Assembly: GCF_002327085.1 (NCBI RefSeq)
Contig: NZ_CP023429.1
Coordinates: 868,001 to 932,000, forward strand
Direction of reading: 5' to 3'
Origin: Neisseria weixii
GTDB taxonomy: Bacteria > Pseudomonadota > Gammaproteobacteria > Burkholderiales > Neisseriaceae
Length of the DNA stretch: 64,000 bases
Of the stretch, positions 20,139-29,516 are shown piece after piece; position 1 is the first letter of the stretch, and the number at the start of each line of letters is the position of its first letter. The notes beneath the pieces were generated by a model. The model had not been told where the DNA came from. It searched no databases and saw nothing but the letters and a program-made list of their open reading frames with translations. Both the position numbers and the translations under genes were made by a program.

Positions 20139-20276
20139 TTAGTAGCTTTTTACTTCTTCTGCGGTATTGCTGACTGCGTTACCGGCAGCTTTCACATCTT
20201 TGCCCGCGCCTGAAATAGTGTTACAAGCAGACAGCAAAGTCATGGCAGTTAAAGCGATCAATGCAAATTTTTTCAT
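20139..20276 (-). CDS. Entericidin-like lipoprotein, copy 2
   Basis: A 45-residue lipoprotein: signal sequence MKKFALIALTAMTLLSAC with the lipobox LSAC, then NTISGAGKDVKAAGNAV and an end in SNTAEEVKSY. It matches the EcnA/EcnB entericidin family of small membrane lipoproteins linked to envelope stress or programmed lysis. It is nearly identical to the gene 34 bp upstream, so the pair is a recent tandem duplication. Confidence 0.85.
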   Translation of the reverse strand: MKKFALIALTAMTLLSACNTISGAGKDVKAAGNAVSNTAEEVKSY

Positions 20277-20310
20277 ATTGAATTTCCTGTTGTAGAAGTT
20301 GAGCTAATGA

Positions 20311-20448
20311 TTAGTAGCTTTTTACAGATTCAGCAGAATTGCTGACTGCATTACCGGCTGCTTTTACATCTTTGCCTGCACCTGAAATAGTGTTACAAGC
20401 AGACAAAAGTGTCATGGCGGTCAAAGCGATCAGGGCAAATTTTTTCAT
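20311..20448 (-). CDS. Entericidin-like lipoprotein, copy 1
   Basis: Also 45 residues, with the same signal peptide and lipobox as its neighbour and an end in SNSAESVKSY. Only a few residues near the C-terminus differ. An AAGGAG site lies before ATG at 20448. Longer in-frame starts upstream lack support. Family function rests on homology to EcnA/EcnB only. Confidence 0.85.
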   Translation of the reverse strand: MKKFALIALTAMTLLSACNTISGAGKDVKAAGNAVSNSAESVKSY

Positions 20449-20591
20449 ATGAAGCTCCTTATGGTTTGAAAAGTACAGCCTGTTTTGCTGTACTTCTATA
20501 ATATCCACCATCTTTATAAATGGCAATAGCTAATGCGAACATATGAATATTTAAATATCTTTAAATATTAAGGTACTATTACAAAAGCATT

Positions 20592-21998
20592 TTATAAGCT
20601 GCGCACATCCACAAATCGGCCGTTCACCGCAGCTGCGGCGGCCATAGCCGGGCTGACCAAATGTGTACGACCGCCGTTGCCTTGTCGGCCTTCAAAGTTA
20701 CGGTTGGAAGTGGAAGCGCAGCGCTGTTGCGGCTCTAAACGGTCGGCATTCATGGCCAAGCACATCGAGCAACCCGGTTCGCGCCATTCAAAACCGGCAT
20801 CAATAAAAATTTTGTCCAAACCTTCTTCTTCGGCTTGCGCTTTTACCAAGCCTGAACCCGGCACAATCAACACGCGCTGAACGTTATCGGCTTTTTTGCG
20901 GCCTTTGGCCACGGCAGCGGCTTCGCGCAAGTCTTCGATGCGGCTGTTGGTGCAAGAACCGATGAATACGATGTCAACCGGAATTTCATTTAATGGCGTA
21001 TCGGCTTCCAAACCCATGTATTCCAAAGCGCGTTCCATGCCGCTGCGTTTCACCGGGTCGGCCTCGTTGGCAGGATTCGGTACTTTGCCGTTGATGTCCG
21101 ATACCATTTCCGGTGAGGTACCCCAGGTGACTTGCGGTTCGATGTCTTCGGCTTTAAAACGGAATACTTTATCGAATTCTGCGCCTTCATCGGAAACCAA
21201 TGTGCGCCAGTATTCGACGGCTTTATCCCATGCTTCGCCTTTTGGTGCGAATGGTTTGTCTTTGACGTAATCGATGGTGGTTTGGTCAACCGATACCATG
21301 CCTGAGCGAGCACCGGCTTCAATGGCCATGTTGCACAATGTCATGCGGCCTTCCATTGAAAGGCTGTGAATGGCTTCACCGTTGAATTCAATTGCATAGC
21401 CTGTGCCACCGGCAGTGCCAATTTGGCCGATGATATATAAAGCCACATCTTTGGCGGTCACGCCCGGTTTCAGACGGCCTGATACTTCAATCAGCATCGA
21501 TTTGGATTTTTTGGCGGTAATGCACTGGGTTGCCATGGTGTGTTCGACTTCAGACGTACCGATACCGTGTGCTAATGCGCCGAATGCACCGTGGGTAGAA
21601 GTGTGCGAATCGCCACACACCACAGTCATACCAGGCAGGGTAGCGCCTTGTTCGGGTCCCATCACATGGACAATGCCTTGGCCTTTATCCATAAACGGAA
21701 AGTAAGCCAATGCACCAAATTCTTTGATGTTTTTGTCTAAGGTATCGACTTGCAATTTGGAAATCGGATCTTGAATGCCTTTGTCCCAATCGCCTGTCGG
21801 GGTGTTGTGGTCGGCGGTGGAAACCACGCTGTCGATGCGCCACAATTTGCGGCCGGCCATTTTTAAGCCTTCAAAAGCTTGCGGGCTGGTAACTTCGTGT
21901 ACCAAATGGCGGTCGATGTAAAGCAGAACAGTGCCGTCTTCTTCTTCGCGTACGATGTGACTGTTCCAAAGTTTGTCGTAGAGAGTTTGTGCGCTCAT
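20592..21998 (-). CDS. leuC: 3-isopropylmalate dehydratase large subunit
   Basis: LeuC (468 residues, usual length) is the aconitase-like catalytic subunit with a [4Fe-4S] cluster. Cluster ligands are the Cys in [12 protein letters not shown] and the pair in [11 protein letters not shown]. The substrate part [20 protein letters not shown] is intact. It is the first of the leu genes on the minus strand; the 345-bp gap between it and gyrA contains the divergent promoters, and no leader peptide was found. Confidence 0.97.
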   Translation of the reverse strand: MSAQTLYDKLWNSHIVREEEDGTVLLYIDRHLVHEVTSPQAFEGLKMAGRKLWRIDSVVSTADHNTPTGDWDKGIQDPISKLQVDTLDKNIKEFGALAYFPFMDKGQGIVHVMGPEQGATLPGMTVVCGDSHTSTHGAFGALAHGIGTSEVEHTMATQCITAKKSKSMLIEVSGRLKPGVTAKDVALYIIGQIGTAGGTGYAIEFNGEAIHSLSMEGRMTLCNMAIEAGARSGMVSVDQTTIDYVKDKPFAPKGEAWDKAVEYWRTLVSDEGAEFDKVFRFKAEDIEPQVTWGTSPEMVSDINGKVPNPANEADPVKRSGMERALEYMGLEADTPLNEIPVDIVFIGSCTNSRIEDLREAAAVAKGRKKADNVQRVLIVPGSGLVKAQAEEEGLDKIFIDAGFEWREPGCSMCLAMNADRLEPQQRCASTSNRNFEGRQGNGGRTHLVSPAMAAAAAVNGRFVDVRSL

Positions 21999-22277
21999 GG
22001 TGTGTTCTTTAATGATATATGATATGAATGGGTGGTAGTGAGTGGAATGTGGGGAATCTTAGACTTATTAACTTGGAAAAGCAACCAATTTTGTCTAATT
22101 TTTGTGTTTGAATTAACAGTTTTCGGATTTTTCGTAAATTTTTAGACAATTTGTATAACTTTATTCTTGGACGCAGCCTTTTACTGTATTGTATGCTCTT
22201 GCTTTTGTCTTGAATCAACAGCCGTTTGAATGCATTTTCAGGTTCAGGAGACCTGTTGTCAAAATGATTACTTGTTT

Positions 22278-22307
22278 TTGGGCGGTGACGCAGTTTTGTG
22301 GTAAAAT
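22278..22307 (+). promoter_or_regulatory. Candidate gyrA promoter
   Basis: TTGGGC and TAAAAT separated by 18 bases, with TGG before the -10 element, 37 bases before the gyrA start. Found by eye only. Confidence 0.4.
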
Positions 22308-22343
22308 CAGGCGTAATTATTGCTATAAGAAATGCTAGGAATC

Positions 22344-25130
22344 ATGACAGACGCAACAGTCCGCAACGACCATAAGTTTGCACTCGAAACCATCCCGGTA
22401 AGCCTTGAAGACGAAATGCGCAAAAGCTACCTCGATTATGCCATGAGCGTGATTGTAGGGCGCGCGCTGCCAGATGTACGCGACGGCCTGAAGCCGGTTC
22501 ACCGCCGTGTGCTTTATGCTATGCACGAATTAAAAAACAATTGGAATGCTTCCTATAAGAAATCCGCCCGTATCGTTGGCGACGTCATCGGTAAATACCA
22601 TCCACACGGCGACAGTGCGGTTTACGACACCATCGTGCGTATGGCGCAGGATTTCTCTATGCGCTATATGTTGGTTGACGGCCAGGGTAACTTTGGCTCG
22701 GTAGACGGCGACGGTGCGGCGGCCATGCGTTATACTGAAATCCGTATGGCGAAAATTGCCCATGAAATGCTGGCCGATATTGAAGAAGAAACGGTTGATT
22801 TCGGTCCCAACTATGATGGCAGCGAGCATGAGCCGCTGGTGTTGCCGACCCGTTTCCCGGCTTTGCTGGTGAACGGCTCTTCGGGTATTGCCGTGGGTAT
22901 GGCGACCAATATTCCGCCGCATAACCTGACGGATACGATTAACGCCTGTCTGCACTTATTGGATGAACCTGACACCGACATCGATACTTTAATCGACATC
23001 ATTAAAGCCCCCGATTTCCCTACCGGTGCGACTATTTACGGTATCAGCGGTGTGCGTGAAGGCTATAAAACCGGCCGCGGCCGTGTGGTGATGCGCGGTA
23101 AAACGCACATCGAGCCGATCGGTAAAAACGGCGAACGCGAAGCGATTGTGATTGACGAGATTCCGTATCAAGTCAACAAAGCCAAATTGGTTGAGAAAAT
23201 CGGTGATTTGGTGCGCGAAAAAACCTTGGAAGGCATTTCCGACCTGCGTGACGAATCGGATAAATCCGGTATGCGCGTGGTGATTGAGTTAAAACGCAAT
23301 GAAAATTCAGAAGTCGTTTTAAATCAGCTGTATAAGCTCACCCAGTTGCAAGACAGCTTCGGTATCAATATGGTAGCTTTGGTGGATGGCCAGCCACGTT
23401 TGCTGAACCTTAAGCAAATTTTGAGCGAGTTTATCCGCCATCGCCGCGAAGTGGTTACGCGCCGCACCCTGTTCCGCCTGAAAAAAGCGCGTCACGAAGG
23501 CCACATCGCCGAAGGTAAAGCGGTGGCTTTGTCAAATATCGACGAGATGATTCAGTTGATTAAAGAATCGGCTGATGCGCCGGAAGCCAAAGAAAAATTG
23601 TTGGCACGCGCTTGGCGCAGTGGTTTGGTAGAAGACATGCTCGGCCGCACCGATTTGGATTTGCGCATTGCGCGTCCCGAAGGTTTGCCGGAAAATTTAG
23701 GTTTGCAAGGTCAAGGCTATTATTTGAGCGAGTTGCAGGCCGATGCCATTTTGCGTATGAGTTTGCGTAACCTGACCGGTCTGGATCAAGAAGAAATCGT
23801 GGCCGACTATAAAGCGATTATGGCAAAAATTATTGATTTCTTGGATATTTTGGCCAAGCCTGAGCGTATCACACAAATTATCCGCGAAGAATTGGAAGAT
23901 ACCCGTGCCAATTTCGGTGATGAGCGACGCAGTGAAATCAATCCGTTTGGTGGCGACATTGCCGATGAAGATTTGATTCCGCAGCGTGAAATGGTGGTGA
24001 CGCTCACCCACGGCGGCTACATCAAAACCCAGCCCACCACCGATTATCAGGCGCAACGCCGCGGCGGGCGCGGCAAACAGGCAGCAGCCACCAAAGAAGA
24101 AGATTTTATCGAATCTTTATTTGTTGCCAATACCCACGATTATTTGATGTGTTTCACCAACCTCGGTAAATGCCACTGGATTAAAGTGTACAAACTACCG
24201 GAAGGTGGACGCAACAGCCGTGGCCGCCCGATTAACAATGTGATTCAGTTGGAAGAAGGCGAAAAAGTCAGCGCGATTTTGGCAGTACGCGAATTCCCTG
24301 AAGACCAATATGTATTCTTCGCCACTGCGCAAGGCATGGTGAAAAAAGTGCAGTTGTCGGCGTTTAAAAACGTGCGCAGCCAAGGTATTAAAGCAATTGC
24401 TTTGAAAGAAGGCGATTACTTGGTCGGCGCAGCGCAAACCAGCGGTGCGGACGACATCATGCTGTTTTCTAATTTGGGTAAAGCTATCCGCTTTAACGAA
24501 TATTGGGAACGTATCGGCGGTGATGAAGGCGAAGATGCCGATATTGATAATGAAAACGACGTTTCAGACGGCCTCGATGACGAAGCCGCAGAAAGTGACA
24601 ATGAAAACGCCTTACCAAGCGGCAAACACGGTGTGCGCCCTTCCGGGCGCGGCAGTGGCGGTTTGCGTGGTATGCGTTTGCCGGCGGACGGTAAAATTGT
24701 CAGTCTGATTACCTTCTCGCCGGAATGCGAACAAAGCGCGCTGCAAGTATTGACCGCCACCGCCAATGGCTACGGCAAACGCACGCCGATCGCCGATTAC
24801 AGCCGTAAAAACAAAGGCGGCCAAGGCAATATCGCCATCAATACCGGTGAGCGCAACGGCGATTTGGTGGCCGCAACCTTGGTGGAAGAGTGCGATGATT
24901 TGATGCTGATTACCAGCGGTGGCGTGCTCATCCGCACCAAAGTTGAGCAAATCCGTGAAACCGGCCGCGCGGCTGCCGGTGTACGCCTGATTAATCTGGA
25001 CGAAGGCGAAACTTTGGTCAGCTTGGAACGTGTGGCGGAAGAGCCGGAAGTGGAAGCGGCTGAAGAAGGTGAAGCGCTGGATAACGTTGCTGCACCAATT
25101 GAAGGCGAAAACGCTTCAAGTGAAGAATGA
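22344..25130 (+). CDS. gyrA: DNA gyrase subunit A
   Basis: GyrA (928 residues) cuts and rejoins DNA in gyrase, which introduces negative supercoils. The active Tyr130 lies in [10 protein letters not shown]. The quinolone-determining region [15 protein letters not shown] has Ser91 and Asp95, the drug-sensitive residues in gonococcal numbering. The C-terminal beta-pinwheel holds the GyrA box QRRGGRGK. An acidic stretch at about residues 730-760 ([19 protein letters not shown]) interrupts the pinwheel and contains a DUS coding for SDGL. Start MTDATVRND at 22344 is preferred over an ATG four codons earlier. Confidence 0.97.
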   Translation: MTDATVRNDHKFALETIPVSLEDEMRKSYLDYAMSVIVGRALPDVRDGLKPVHRRVLYAMHELKNNWNASYKKSARIVGDVIGKYHPHGDSAVYDTIVRMAQDFSMRYMLVDGQGNFGSVDGDGAAAMRYTEIRMAKIAHEMLADIEEETVDFGPNYDGSEHEPLVLPTRFPALLVNGSSGIAVGMATNIPPHNLTDTINACLHLLDEPDTDIDTLIDIIKAPDFPTGATIYGISGVREGYKTGRGRVVMRGKTHIEPIGKNGEREAIVIDEIPYQVNKAKLVEKIGDLVREKTLEGISDLRDESDKSGMRVVIELKRNENSEVVLNQLYKLTQLQDSFGINMVALVDGQPRLLNLKQILSEFIRHRREVVTRRTLFRLKKARHEGHIAEGKAVALSNIDEMIQLIKESADAPEAKEKLLARAWRSGLVEDMLGRTDLDLRIARPEGLPENLGLQGQGYYLSELQADAILRMSLRNLTGLDQEEIVADYKAIMAKIIDFLDILAKPERITQIIREELEDTRANFGDERRSEINPFGGDIADEDLIPQREMVVTLTHGGYIKTQPTTDYQAQRRGGRGKQAAATKEEDFIESLFVANTHDYLMCFTNLGKCHWIKVYKLPEGGRNSRGRPINNVIQLEEGEKVSAILAVREFPEDQYVFFATAQGMVKKVQLSAFKNVRSQGIKAIALKEGDYLVGAAQTSGADDIMLFSNLGKAIRFNEYWERIGGDEGEDADIDNENDVSDGLDDEAAESDNENALPSGKHGVRPSGRGSGGLRGMRLPADGKIVSLITFSPECEQSALQVLTATANGYGKRTPIADYSRKNKGGQGNIAINTGERNGDLVAATLVEECDDLMLITSGGVLIRTKVEQIRETGRAAAGVRLINLDEGETLVSLERVAEEPEVEAAEEGEALDNVAAPIEGENASSEE

Positions 25131-25154
25131 TAGAAGACGCAATAATGTCTTTTC

Positions 25155-25195
25155 GAGGCCGTCTGAAAAGGTTTGTATTCTTTTCAGACGGCCTC
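25155..25195 (+). terminator. Inverted DUS hairpin after gyrA
   Basis: GAGGCCGTCTGAAAAG and its inverse around a short AT-rich loop. A small mobile element begins at its right edge. Confidence 0.75.
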
Positions 25196-25336
25196 AGACC
25201 TTTGCAAAACCGTCGGATGTGGATGCAGTTCAAGGCGTAGCAGCGCAGCGGGTGCGGACATATCAAATAAATAGGCAAGCGAGCGAGCAGCGCACAACGC
25301 AGAAATGCGCCGCAGATAGCGGTTTTGCAAAGGTCT
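25196..25336. mobile_element. Small non-coding element with IS1106-type ends, family A (inverse orientation)
   Basis: A 141-bp element bounded by AGACCTTTGCAAAACC and GGTTTTGCAAAGGTCT. Read on the minus strand, its interior (gcgcatttctgcg, gtgcgctgctcg, cgcttgccta, gatatgtccgc, gctgctacgccttgaac) is the same family as the element at 16290. It sits between the gyrA terminator and the next gene, and may supply part of that gene's leader. Confidence 0.75.
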
Positions 25337-25386
25337 TAGCGCCTTTTAATAAACATTATCGCAATAAGAATAAGAAGGACACAGTT

Positions 25387-26205
25387 TTGAAACAAGGTTG
25401 GGTGTATGTGTTAACCAATCAGGGTATGCCCGGGCTGATTAAAATCGGCTTTACCAAAAACCTGCCGCAAGAGCGGGCGCGTGAGTTGTATGGTACCGGA
25501 GTGGCTTATCCGTTTGAAGTGGCGTATCAGGTATGCTGCCATCACTATCCGCAAGTCGAGCACGAAGTGCATGCGCAATTAAGTGGTATGAGGGTCAACG
25601 GCGGCCGTGAATTTTTCGCCTGCTCGGTTGAAGAAGCGGCGCAAGTTATCCGCCAATGCGTCGGGAAAAATCTGATTTCGGCACAAGATTTGCGCACAGG
25701 TGAAGTTTGGCAAAATAAAACGGTTAATAAGCTGTCTGAACAAACAAGTATTCAGACGGCCTCGCCTCATTGGCGGATTCGGCATTATTTGATTGGCGGT
25801 GGCTTATTCTTGGTTATTGTTTGGCTTGCCTGGTTGGGCTTTCGTCGCGCAGAAGAAGCCGTCGAGTTAAGCGAAGCGCAACAAGTAATGGGTTATGTCG
25901 CCGGTAAAATCGGCAACGAAGACATTAATATGCGTGCTTGTTCATCAACCGAATGCGGCGTGATTTCCGCCTTGCCAGCCAATCAAAATATCCAAATTAA
26001 GCCGAACACGCGCACGGCGAAAAATTGGGTATATGCCGAATTTCAAGGCGATGTGTGTTATCCGGAGCATTACGAGCGTGGCCAAGGCTGCCGTTCATGG
26101 GCGCAGAACAATATTGTCGAAGGCTGGGTCTATGCCAATAATTTGGCCGGACAAAATGCCAAGCTGTCTAAACGCTCGGATTCTTTATTTGATTCGTTGT
26201 TTTGA
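25387..26205 (+). CDS. Membrane-anchored protein with GIY-YIG (T5orf172-like) and SH3-like domains
   Basis: A 272-residue protein. Residues 4-80 resemble the GIY-YIG/T5orf172 nuclease fold (GWVYVLTNQG, GLIKIGFT, a following Arg, VEHEVHAQL, REFF). One membrane helix lies at about 134-151 (YLIGGGLFLVIVWLAWLGF), with basic residues before it, so the N-terminus should be cytoplasmic. Residues 168-255 look like a bacterial SH3 domain (INMRACSSTEC...NWVYAEF...VEGWVYANNLA) and would be periplasmic. The TTG start at 25387 has an AAGGA site eight bases upstream; no better start is seen. The function is unknown. Confidence 0.75.
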   Translation: MKQGWVYVLTNQGMPGLIKIGFTKNLPQERARELYGTGVAYPFEVAYQVCCHHYPQVEHEVHAQLSGMRVNGGREFFACSVEEAAQVIRQCVGKNLISAQDLRTGEVWQNKTVNKLSEQTSIQTASPHWRIRHYLIGGGLFLVIVWLAWLGFRRAEEAVELSEAQQVMGYVAGKIGNEDINMRACSSTECGVISALPANQNIQIKPNTRTAKNWVYAEFQGDVCYPEHYERGQGCRSWAQNNIVEGWVYANNLAGQNAKLSKRSDSLFDSLF

Positions 26206-26217
26206 TAATGAAATCTC

Positions 26218-26248
26218 AGGCCGTCTGAAAGTATGTTTTCAGACGGCT
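26218..26248. terminator. Inverted DUS hairpin between convergent genes
   Basis: AGGCCGTCTGAAAGT and its inverse. The TGA inside the right-hand copy is also the stop codon of the Nudix gene on the minus strand. Confidence 0.75.
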
Positions 26249-26838
26249 TCGCAATATTGCTGATAGCGTTCGGCTAAGCCGTAAAGAATCATGGCGGTTA
26301 AGCCCCAGATGTCGTAATGCTGAAAAGGCAGGGTGGGCGTGGCAATGGTTTGGCCTTGATATTGCAGCGGCCGCATTTCGTAATATTGAAGATTCATCAC
26401 AAAATCAAAAGGCACATAAAACACTTCAGCCACTTCGTCCGGATTGGTTTGAATGCACAGATCGCCGGTGGAAAGAGCCGGAATGGGATGTACTTCATAA
26501 CCCGATGGCGTGTAATAAGGCGGCAGAGCCGGGAAAGTTTGCCAAGCTTGCGGCAGAATGCCAACTTCTTCGTGTGTTTCGCGCAAGGCGGTTTGGGTTA
26601 AGTTGAGATCTTGCGGCTCGTAGCGGCCGCCGGCCAGAGCAATTTGTCCGGTATGGTGACTCAGAGAGCCGGAGCGACGGGTAAACAATATCTGCCATTG
26701 GTGGTCTTTTTTGACCACTGCCAACAAAACCGCCGCCACTTTGCATTCGACCGGATTGAGAAAACAGTTGCGCAGGTTTTGCGCGCGGCTGTCGAATTCG
26801 TGTGCGTGCAGCAGGAAATCGGAAAGCAGTTGGGTCAT
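26239..26838 (-). CDS. Nudix hydrolase, CoA pyrophosphatase type
   Basis: A 199-residue Nudix protein of the NudL/YeaB group, whose members hydrolyse CoA and its derivatives. The group signature is LFTRRSGSLSHHTGQIALAGG, followed by the Nudix box end ALRETHEEVGI with its metal-binding glutamates. The gene ends within a DUS. The substrate is inferred from family only. Confidence 0.88.
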   Translation of the reverse strand: MTQLLSDFLLHAHEFDSRAQNLRNCFLNPVECKVAAVLLAVVKKDHQWQILFTRRSGSLSHHTGQIALAGGRYEPQDLNLTQTALRETHEEVGILPQAWQTFPALPPYYTPSGYEVHPIPALSTGDLCIQTNPDEVAEVFYVPFDFVMNLQYYEMRPLQYQGQTIATPTLPFQHYDIWGLTAMILYGLAERYQQYCEAV

Positions 26839-26979
26839 GGGAGGTGTCCGTAAAGTGTTTACACGATTATATTACATTAGGTTTACCGTTGCTTAAATCT
26901 ACAAATCAGACGGCTTGTGATAAAGTTATGCCTGAACTGAAGGCCGTCTGAACACAGTCGGCGATGTAAAGGAATGATT

Positions 26980-28857
26980 ATGTTTTTTGCCCCTTCCAGT
27001 CTCCGCGCCGTTGCTGCTGCGGTAATGATGTTGTTTGCGGCCGAAAGTTATGCCGCCAACGAAATCAAAATCCAGCCGAAAGCGGCCAAAGAAATAAAAG
27101 AACTGATTCAGAAAAAAAGCCGCTACACGCCTGAAGGGCGTGAGTTGGAGCGCCAGCGCCACATGGCCGTAATTGATCGGACCAATACCGTGTTTACCTT
27201 ATTAAGCGGTGAGATGGCGCTGCAAAAAGGTGAGGCCGGTGTAGCGCTGGCGACGTATATGGCGTCGCTCAACCGTACCAAATCTCCGGAAGTCGCCGAG
27301 CGCGCCTTGGAAATGGCGGTGTCGCTCAATGCGTTTGAGCAAGCTGAAATGATTTATCAGAAGTGGCGTGAAATTGAGCCGGTGCCAAGTGCCGCGCAAA
27401 AACGAATGGCTTGGGTACGTAACTTGCTTATGGGTAATGCCGACCAAAAATTAAGCGGCTTGGGTGATGTGCTGCAAAATGCATCTGAAGAACAAACACA
27501 GCGCATTTTCCTACTCTTGGCGCAAGCGGCGGTGCAGCAGCAAGGCTTGGCGGAAAAAGTGGGCAGCGAAGTGCATAAAGCGGCGAAAAAATATCCCGAT
27601 ATGCCGGAGGCGGCGATTGCGGATGTGATTTTCAGTGCGCAAGAAGGTGATGAACGCCATGCGGTAGAAGCCATGCAGCGTTTGGCTAATTTGGACGCAG
27701 AAATTCTGCCACCGACTTTATTGACCATGCGTCTGGTGGCACAACGTCAGCCGAAAATGCTCAACCGATTTTTTGAAGAAACCAATACCGCCGAATTGTC
27801 GCCGGTGTGGCAGGAGCTGGAAATCAGCAGCTTGATTGCGTCGCAGCAGCCGGATAAAGCCTATGCGCGTCTGCAGCAATTATTGGCAGTCAATCCGAAC
27901 GCGGATTTGTATATTCAGGCGGCCTTATTGTCGGCCAGTCGTAAAGAAGACATTTCGGTTACCGAAAATTATTTGGAAAAAGCCTACAACACCGGCACGC
28001 GCGAGCAACAAGGGCGTGCGGGGATTATCGGTGCCATGCGTTATGCTGATGTAAAAAATTACGCCGATGCCAAAAAATGGGTGAATAAAATCAGCGCGCC
28101 GGAATATGCGTTTGATAAGGCGGTGTTGAAAGCTTCGATTGCAGCAGAAGAAGGCAATATGGCCGCGGCTTTAACCGAAGCCCGCCGCGCAGAAAAGCTG
28201 CCTGAGCAGCAAGGCAGATTTTTTGGTGCGGCGGAATTGCAGCGTGTTTATCTGTTTGCCTTAGTGCAAAGCGATAAACCGCAAACCGCGTTGGTAGAAC
28301 TAAATCAGATGATGGCCAAAGCCGCCAGACAGCCGGAAGCCGCCGAGCGTTTGTCGGATGTTCTGTATCAGCGGGCGATGGTTTACGAAAAATTAGGCCA
28401 GCATGAAAAAGCCATTACCGATTTGCGCCGCTATAACGATTTGAATCCCAATAGCGCCAGCGGCATGAATGCATTGGGTTACACTTTATTGATTATGCCT
28501 AACGGTAAACAATATTTCGATGAGGCGTTTAAACTGATTCAGACGGCCTATCATTTAGAGCCGGAATCTGCTGCGATTAACGATAGCTTGGGCTGGGCTT
28601 ATTACCTGAAGGGTGATGCGCCAGCGGCATTGCCGTATTTGGAATACGCTTATCGCGAGCATCCTGATGCGGAAGTGGCATCGCACTTGGGCGAAGTGTT
28701 GTGGCAACTGGGGCAGCAAGAGCAAGCCAAACAAATTTGGCAGGACGGTTTGCAACAAGAGGGTGACCAAGCCTTGTTAAAAGCAACCATGAAACGCTTT
28801 GGTGTGGCGGTACCGAATGCGCAGCCTGTGCACAAAGCAAAACCTAAAGCAAAATAA
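26980..28857 (+). CDS. Exported tetratricopeptide repeat protein
   Basis: A protein of about 625 residues with a signal peptide (AVAAAVMMLFAAESYA) and many helical repeats. Clear TPR units lie in the C-terminal third, such as RAMVYEKLGQHEKAITDLRRYNDLNPNS and the following NDSLGWAYYLKGDAPAALPYL. Such proteins serve as assembly or binding platforms in the periplasm or outer membrane. AAAGGA lies about seven bases before ATG at 26980, so this is chosen over ATG at 26974. It leads the conserved Neisseria block with lolB and ispE. Confidence 0.85.
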   Translation: MFFAPSSLRAVAAAVMMLFAAESYAANEIKIQPKAAKEIKELIQKKSRYTPEGRELERQRHMAVIDRTNTVFTLLSGEMALQKGEAGVALATYMASLNRTKSPEVAERALEMAVSLNAFEQAEMIYQKWREIEPVPSAAQKRMAWVRNLLMGNADQKLSGLGDVLQNASEEQTQRIFLLLAQAAVQQQGLAEKVGSEVHKAAKKYPDMPEAAIADVIFSAQEGDERHAVEAMQRLANLDAEILPPTLLTMRLVAQRQPKMLNRFFEETNTAELSPVWQELEISSLIASQQPDKAYARLQQLLAVNPNADLYIQAALLSASRKEDISVTENYLEKAYNTGTREQQGRAGIIGAMRYADVKNYADAKKWVNKISAPEYAFDKAVLKASIAAEEGNMAAALTEARRAEKLPEQQGRFFGAAELQRVYLFALVQSDKPQTALVELNQMMAKAARQPEAAERLSDVLYQRAMVYEKLGQHEKAITDLRRYNDLNPNSASGMNALGYTLLIMPNGKQYFDEAFKLIQTAYHLEPESAAINDSLGWAYYLKGDAPAALPYLEYAYREHPDAEVASHLGEVLWQLGQQEQAKQIWQDGLQQEGDQALLKATMKRFGVAVPNAQPVHKAKPKAK

Positions 28858-28860
28858 TAC

Positions 28861-28900
28861 GAGGCCGTCTGAAAAATGTAATTCGTTTTCAGACGGCCTG
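28861..28900 (+). terminator. Inverted DUS hairpin between TPR gene and lolB
   Basis: GAGGCCGTCTGAAAAA and its inverse, in a 65-bp gap. It may lower read-through into lolB. Confidence 0.6.
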
Positions 28901-28922
28901 ACTGAAGCAATTCGGAGTAATA

Positions 28923-29507
28923 ATGAAGTTCAAATTATATGTTTCTACTTTGGCAGCCTTAGTATTGGCAGCGTGTGCCCAACCCAATATGCCGCAGCAA
29001 AACGGTTGGCTGCAAGCGGATAATACAAGCGACTTTACCGCAGAAGGCCGTTTGGCGGTAAAAATGGACGGCAAAGGCTCATATGCCAATTTTGATTGGG
29101 CGTATCAGAATCAAGTGCAAACCATCAACGTGAATACGCCGTTGGGCAATACGGTCGGCCAATTGTGTCAAGATAAGCAAGGGGTATTGGCAGTTGACAA
29201 TAAAGGGCAGATCTATCACGCGCAAACTGCCGCACAATTAAGCCGGCAGCTGTTGGGTTATGAACTGCCGGTGCAATATCTGCACATTTGGGCGAATGGT
29301 AAACGTGTCGCCGATGCGCCATATCAATTGCTTTCAGACGGCCGTTTGCAGCAATTCGATTGGACCATCAGCCGAACGCTCAATCAGGCCGGCCAAGCGC
29401 GCGTATTGTTATTGGAAAGCACAAAATTAAGCGTGCGGCTGGTGTTTGATGAAATGAATACCCAGCCGGAGCCGACTGAGCAGCAACAATGCTCCGCCCG
29501 TGGCTAA
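28923..29507 (+). CDS. lolB: Outer membrane lipoprotein receptor LolB
   Basis: LolB (194 residues) takes lipoproteins from the periplasmic carrier LolA and inserts them in the outer membrane. It is itself a lipoprotein with the lipobox LAAC at residues 15-18. The mature part has the LolB pattern FTAEGRLAVKMDGKGSYANFDW, NVNTPLGNTVGQL and a C-terminal strand VRLVFDEM. GGAGTA precedes the start. ispE follows at once. Confidence 0.9.
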   Translation: MKFKLYVSTLAALVLAACAQPNMPQQNGWLQADNTSDFTAEGRLAVKMDGKGSYANFDWAYQNQVQTINVNTPLGNTVGQLCQDKQGVLAVDNKGQIYHAQTAAQLSRQLLGYELPVQYLHIWANGKRVADAPYQLLSDGRLQQFDWTISRTLNQAGQARVLLLESTKLSVRLVFDEMNTQPEPTEQQQCSARG

Positions 29508-29516
29508 GGAGGCCGT

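Noticed and set aside
21999..22343. Leader peptide or T-box for leucine control
   Set aside because: No leucine-codon run, T-box sequence or terminator/antiterminator pair is visible in this AT-rich region.
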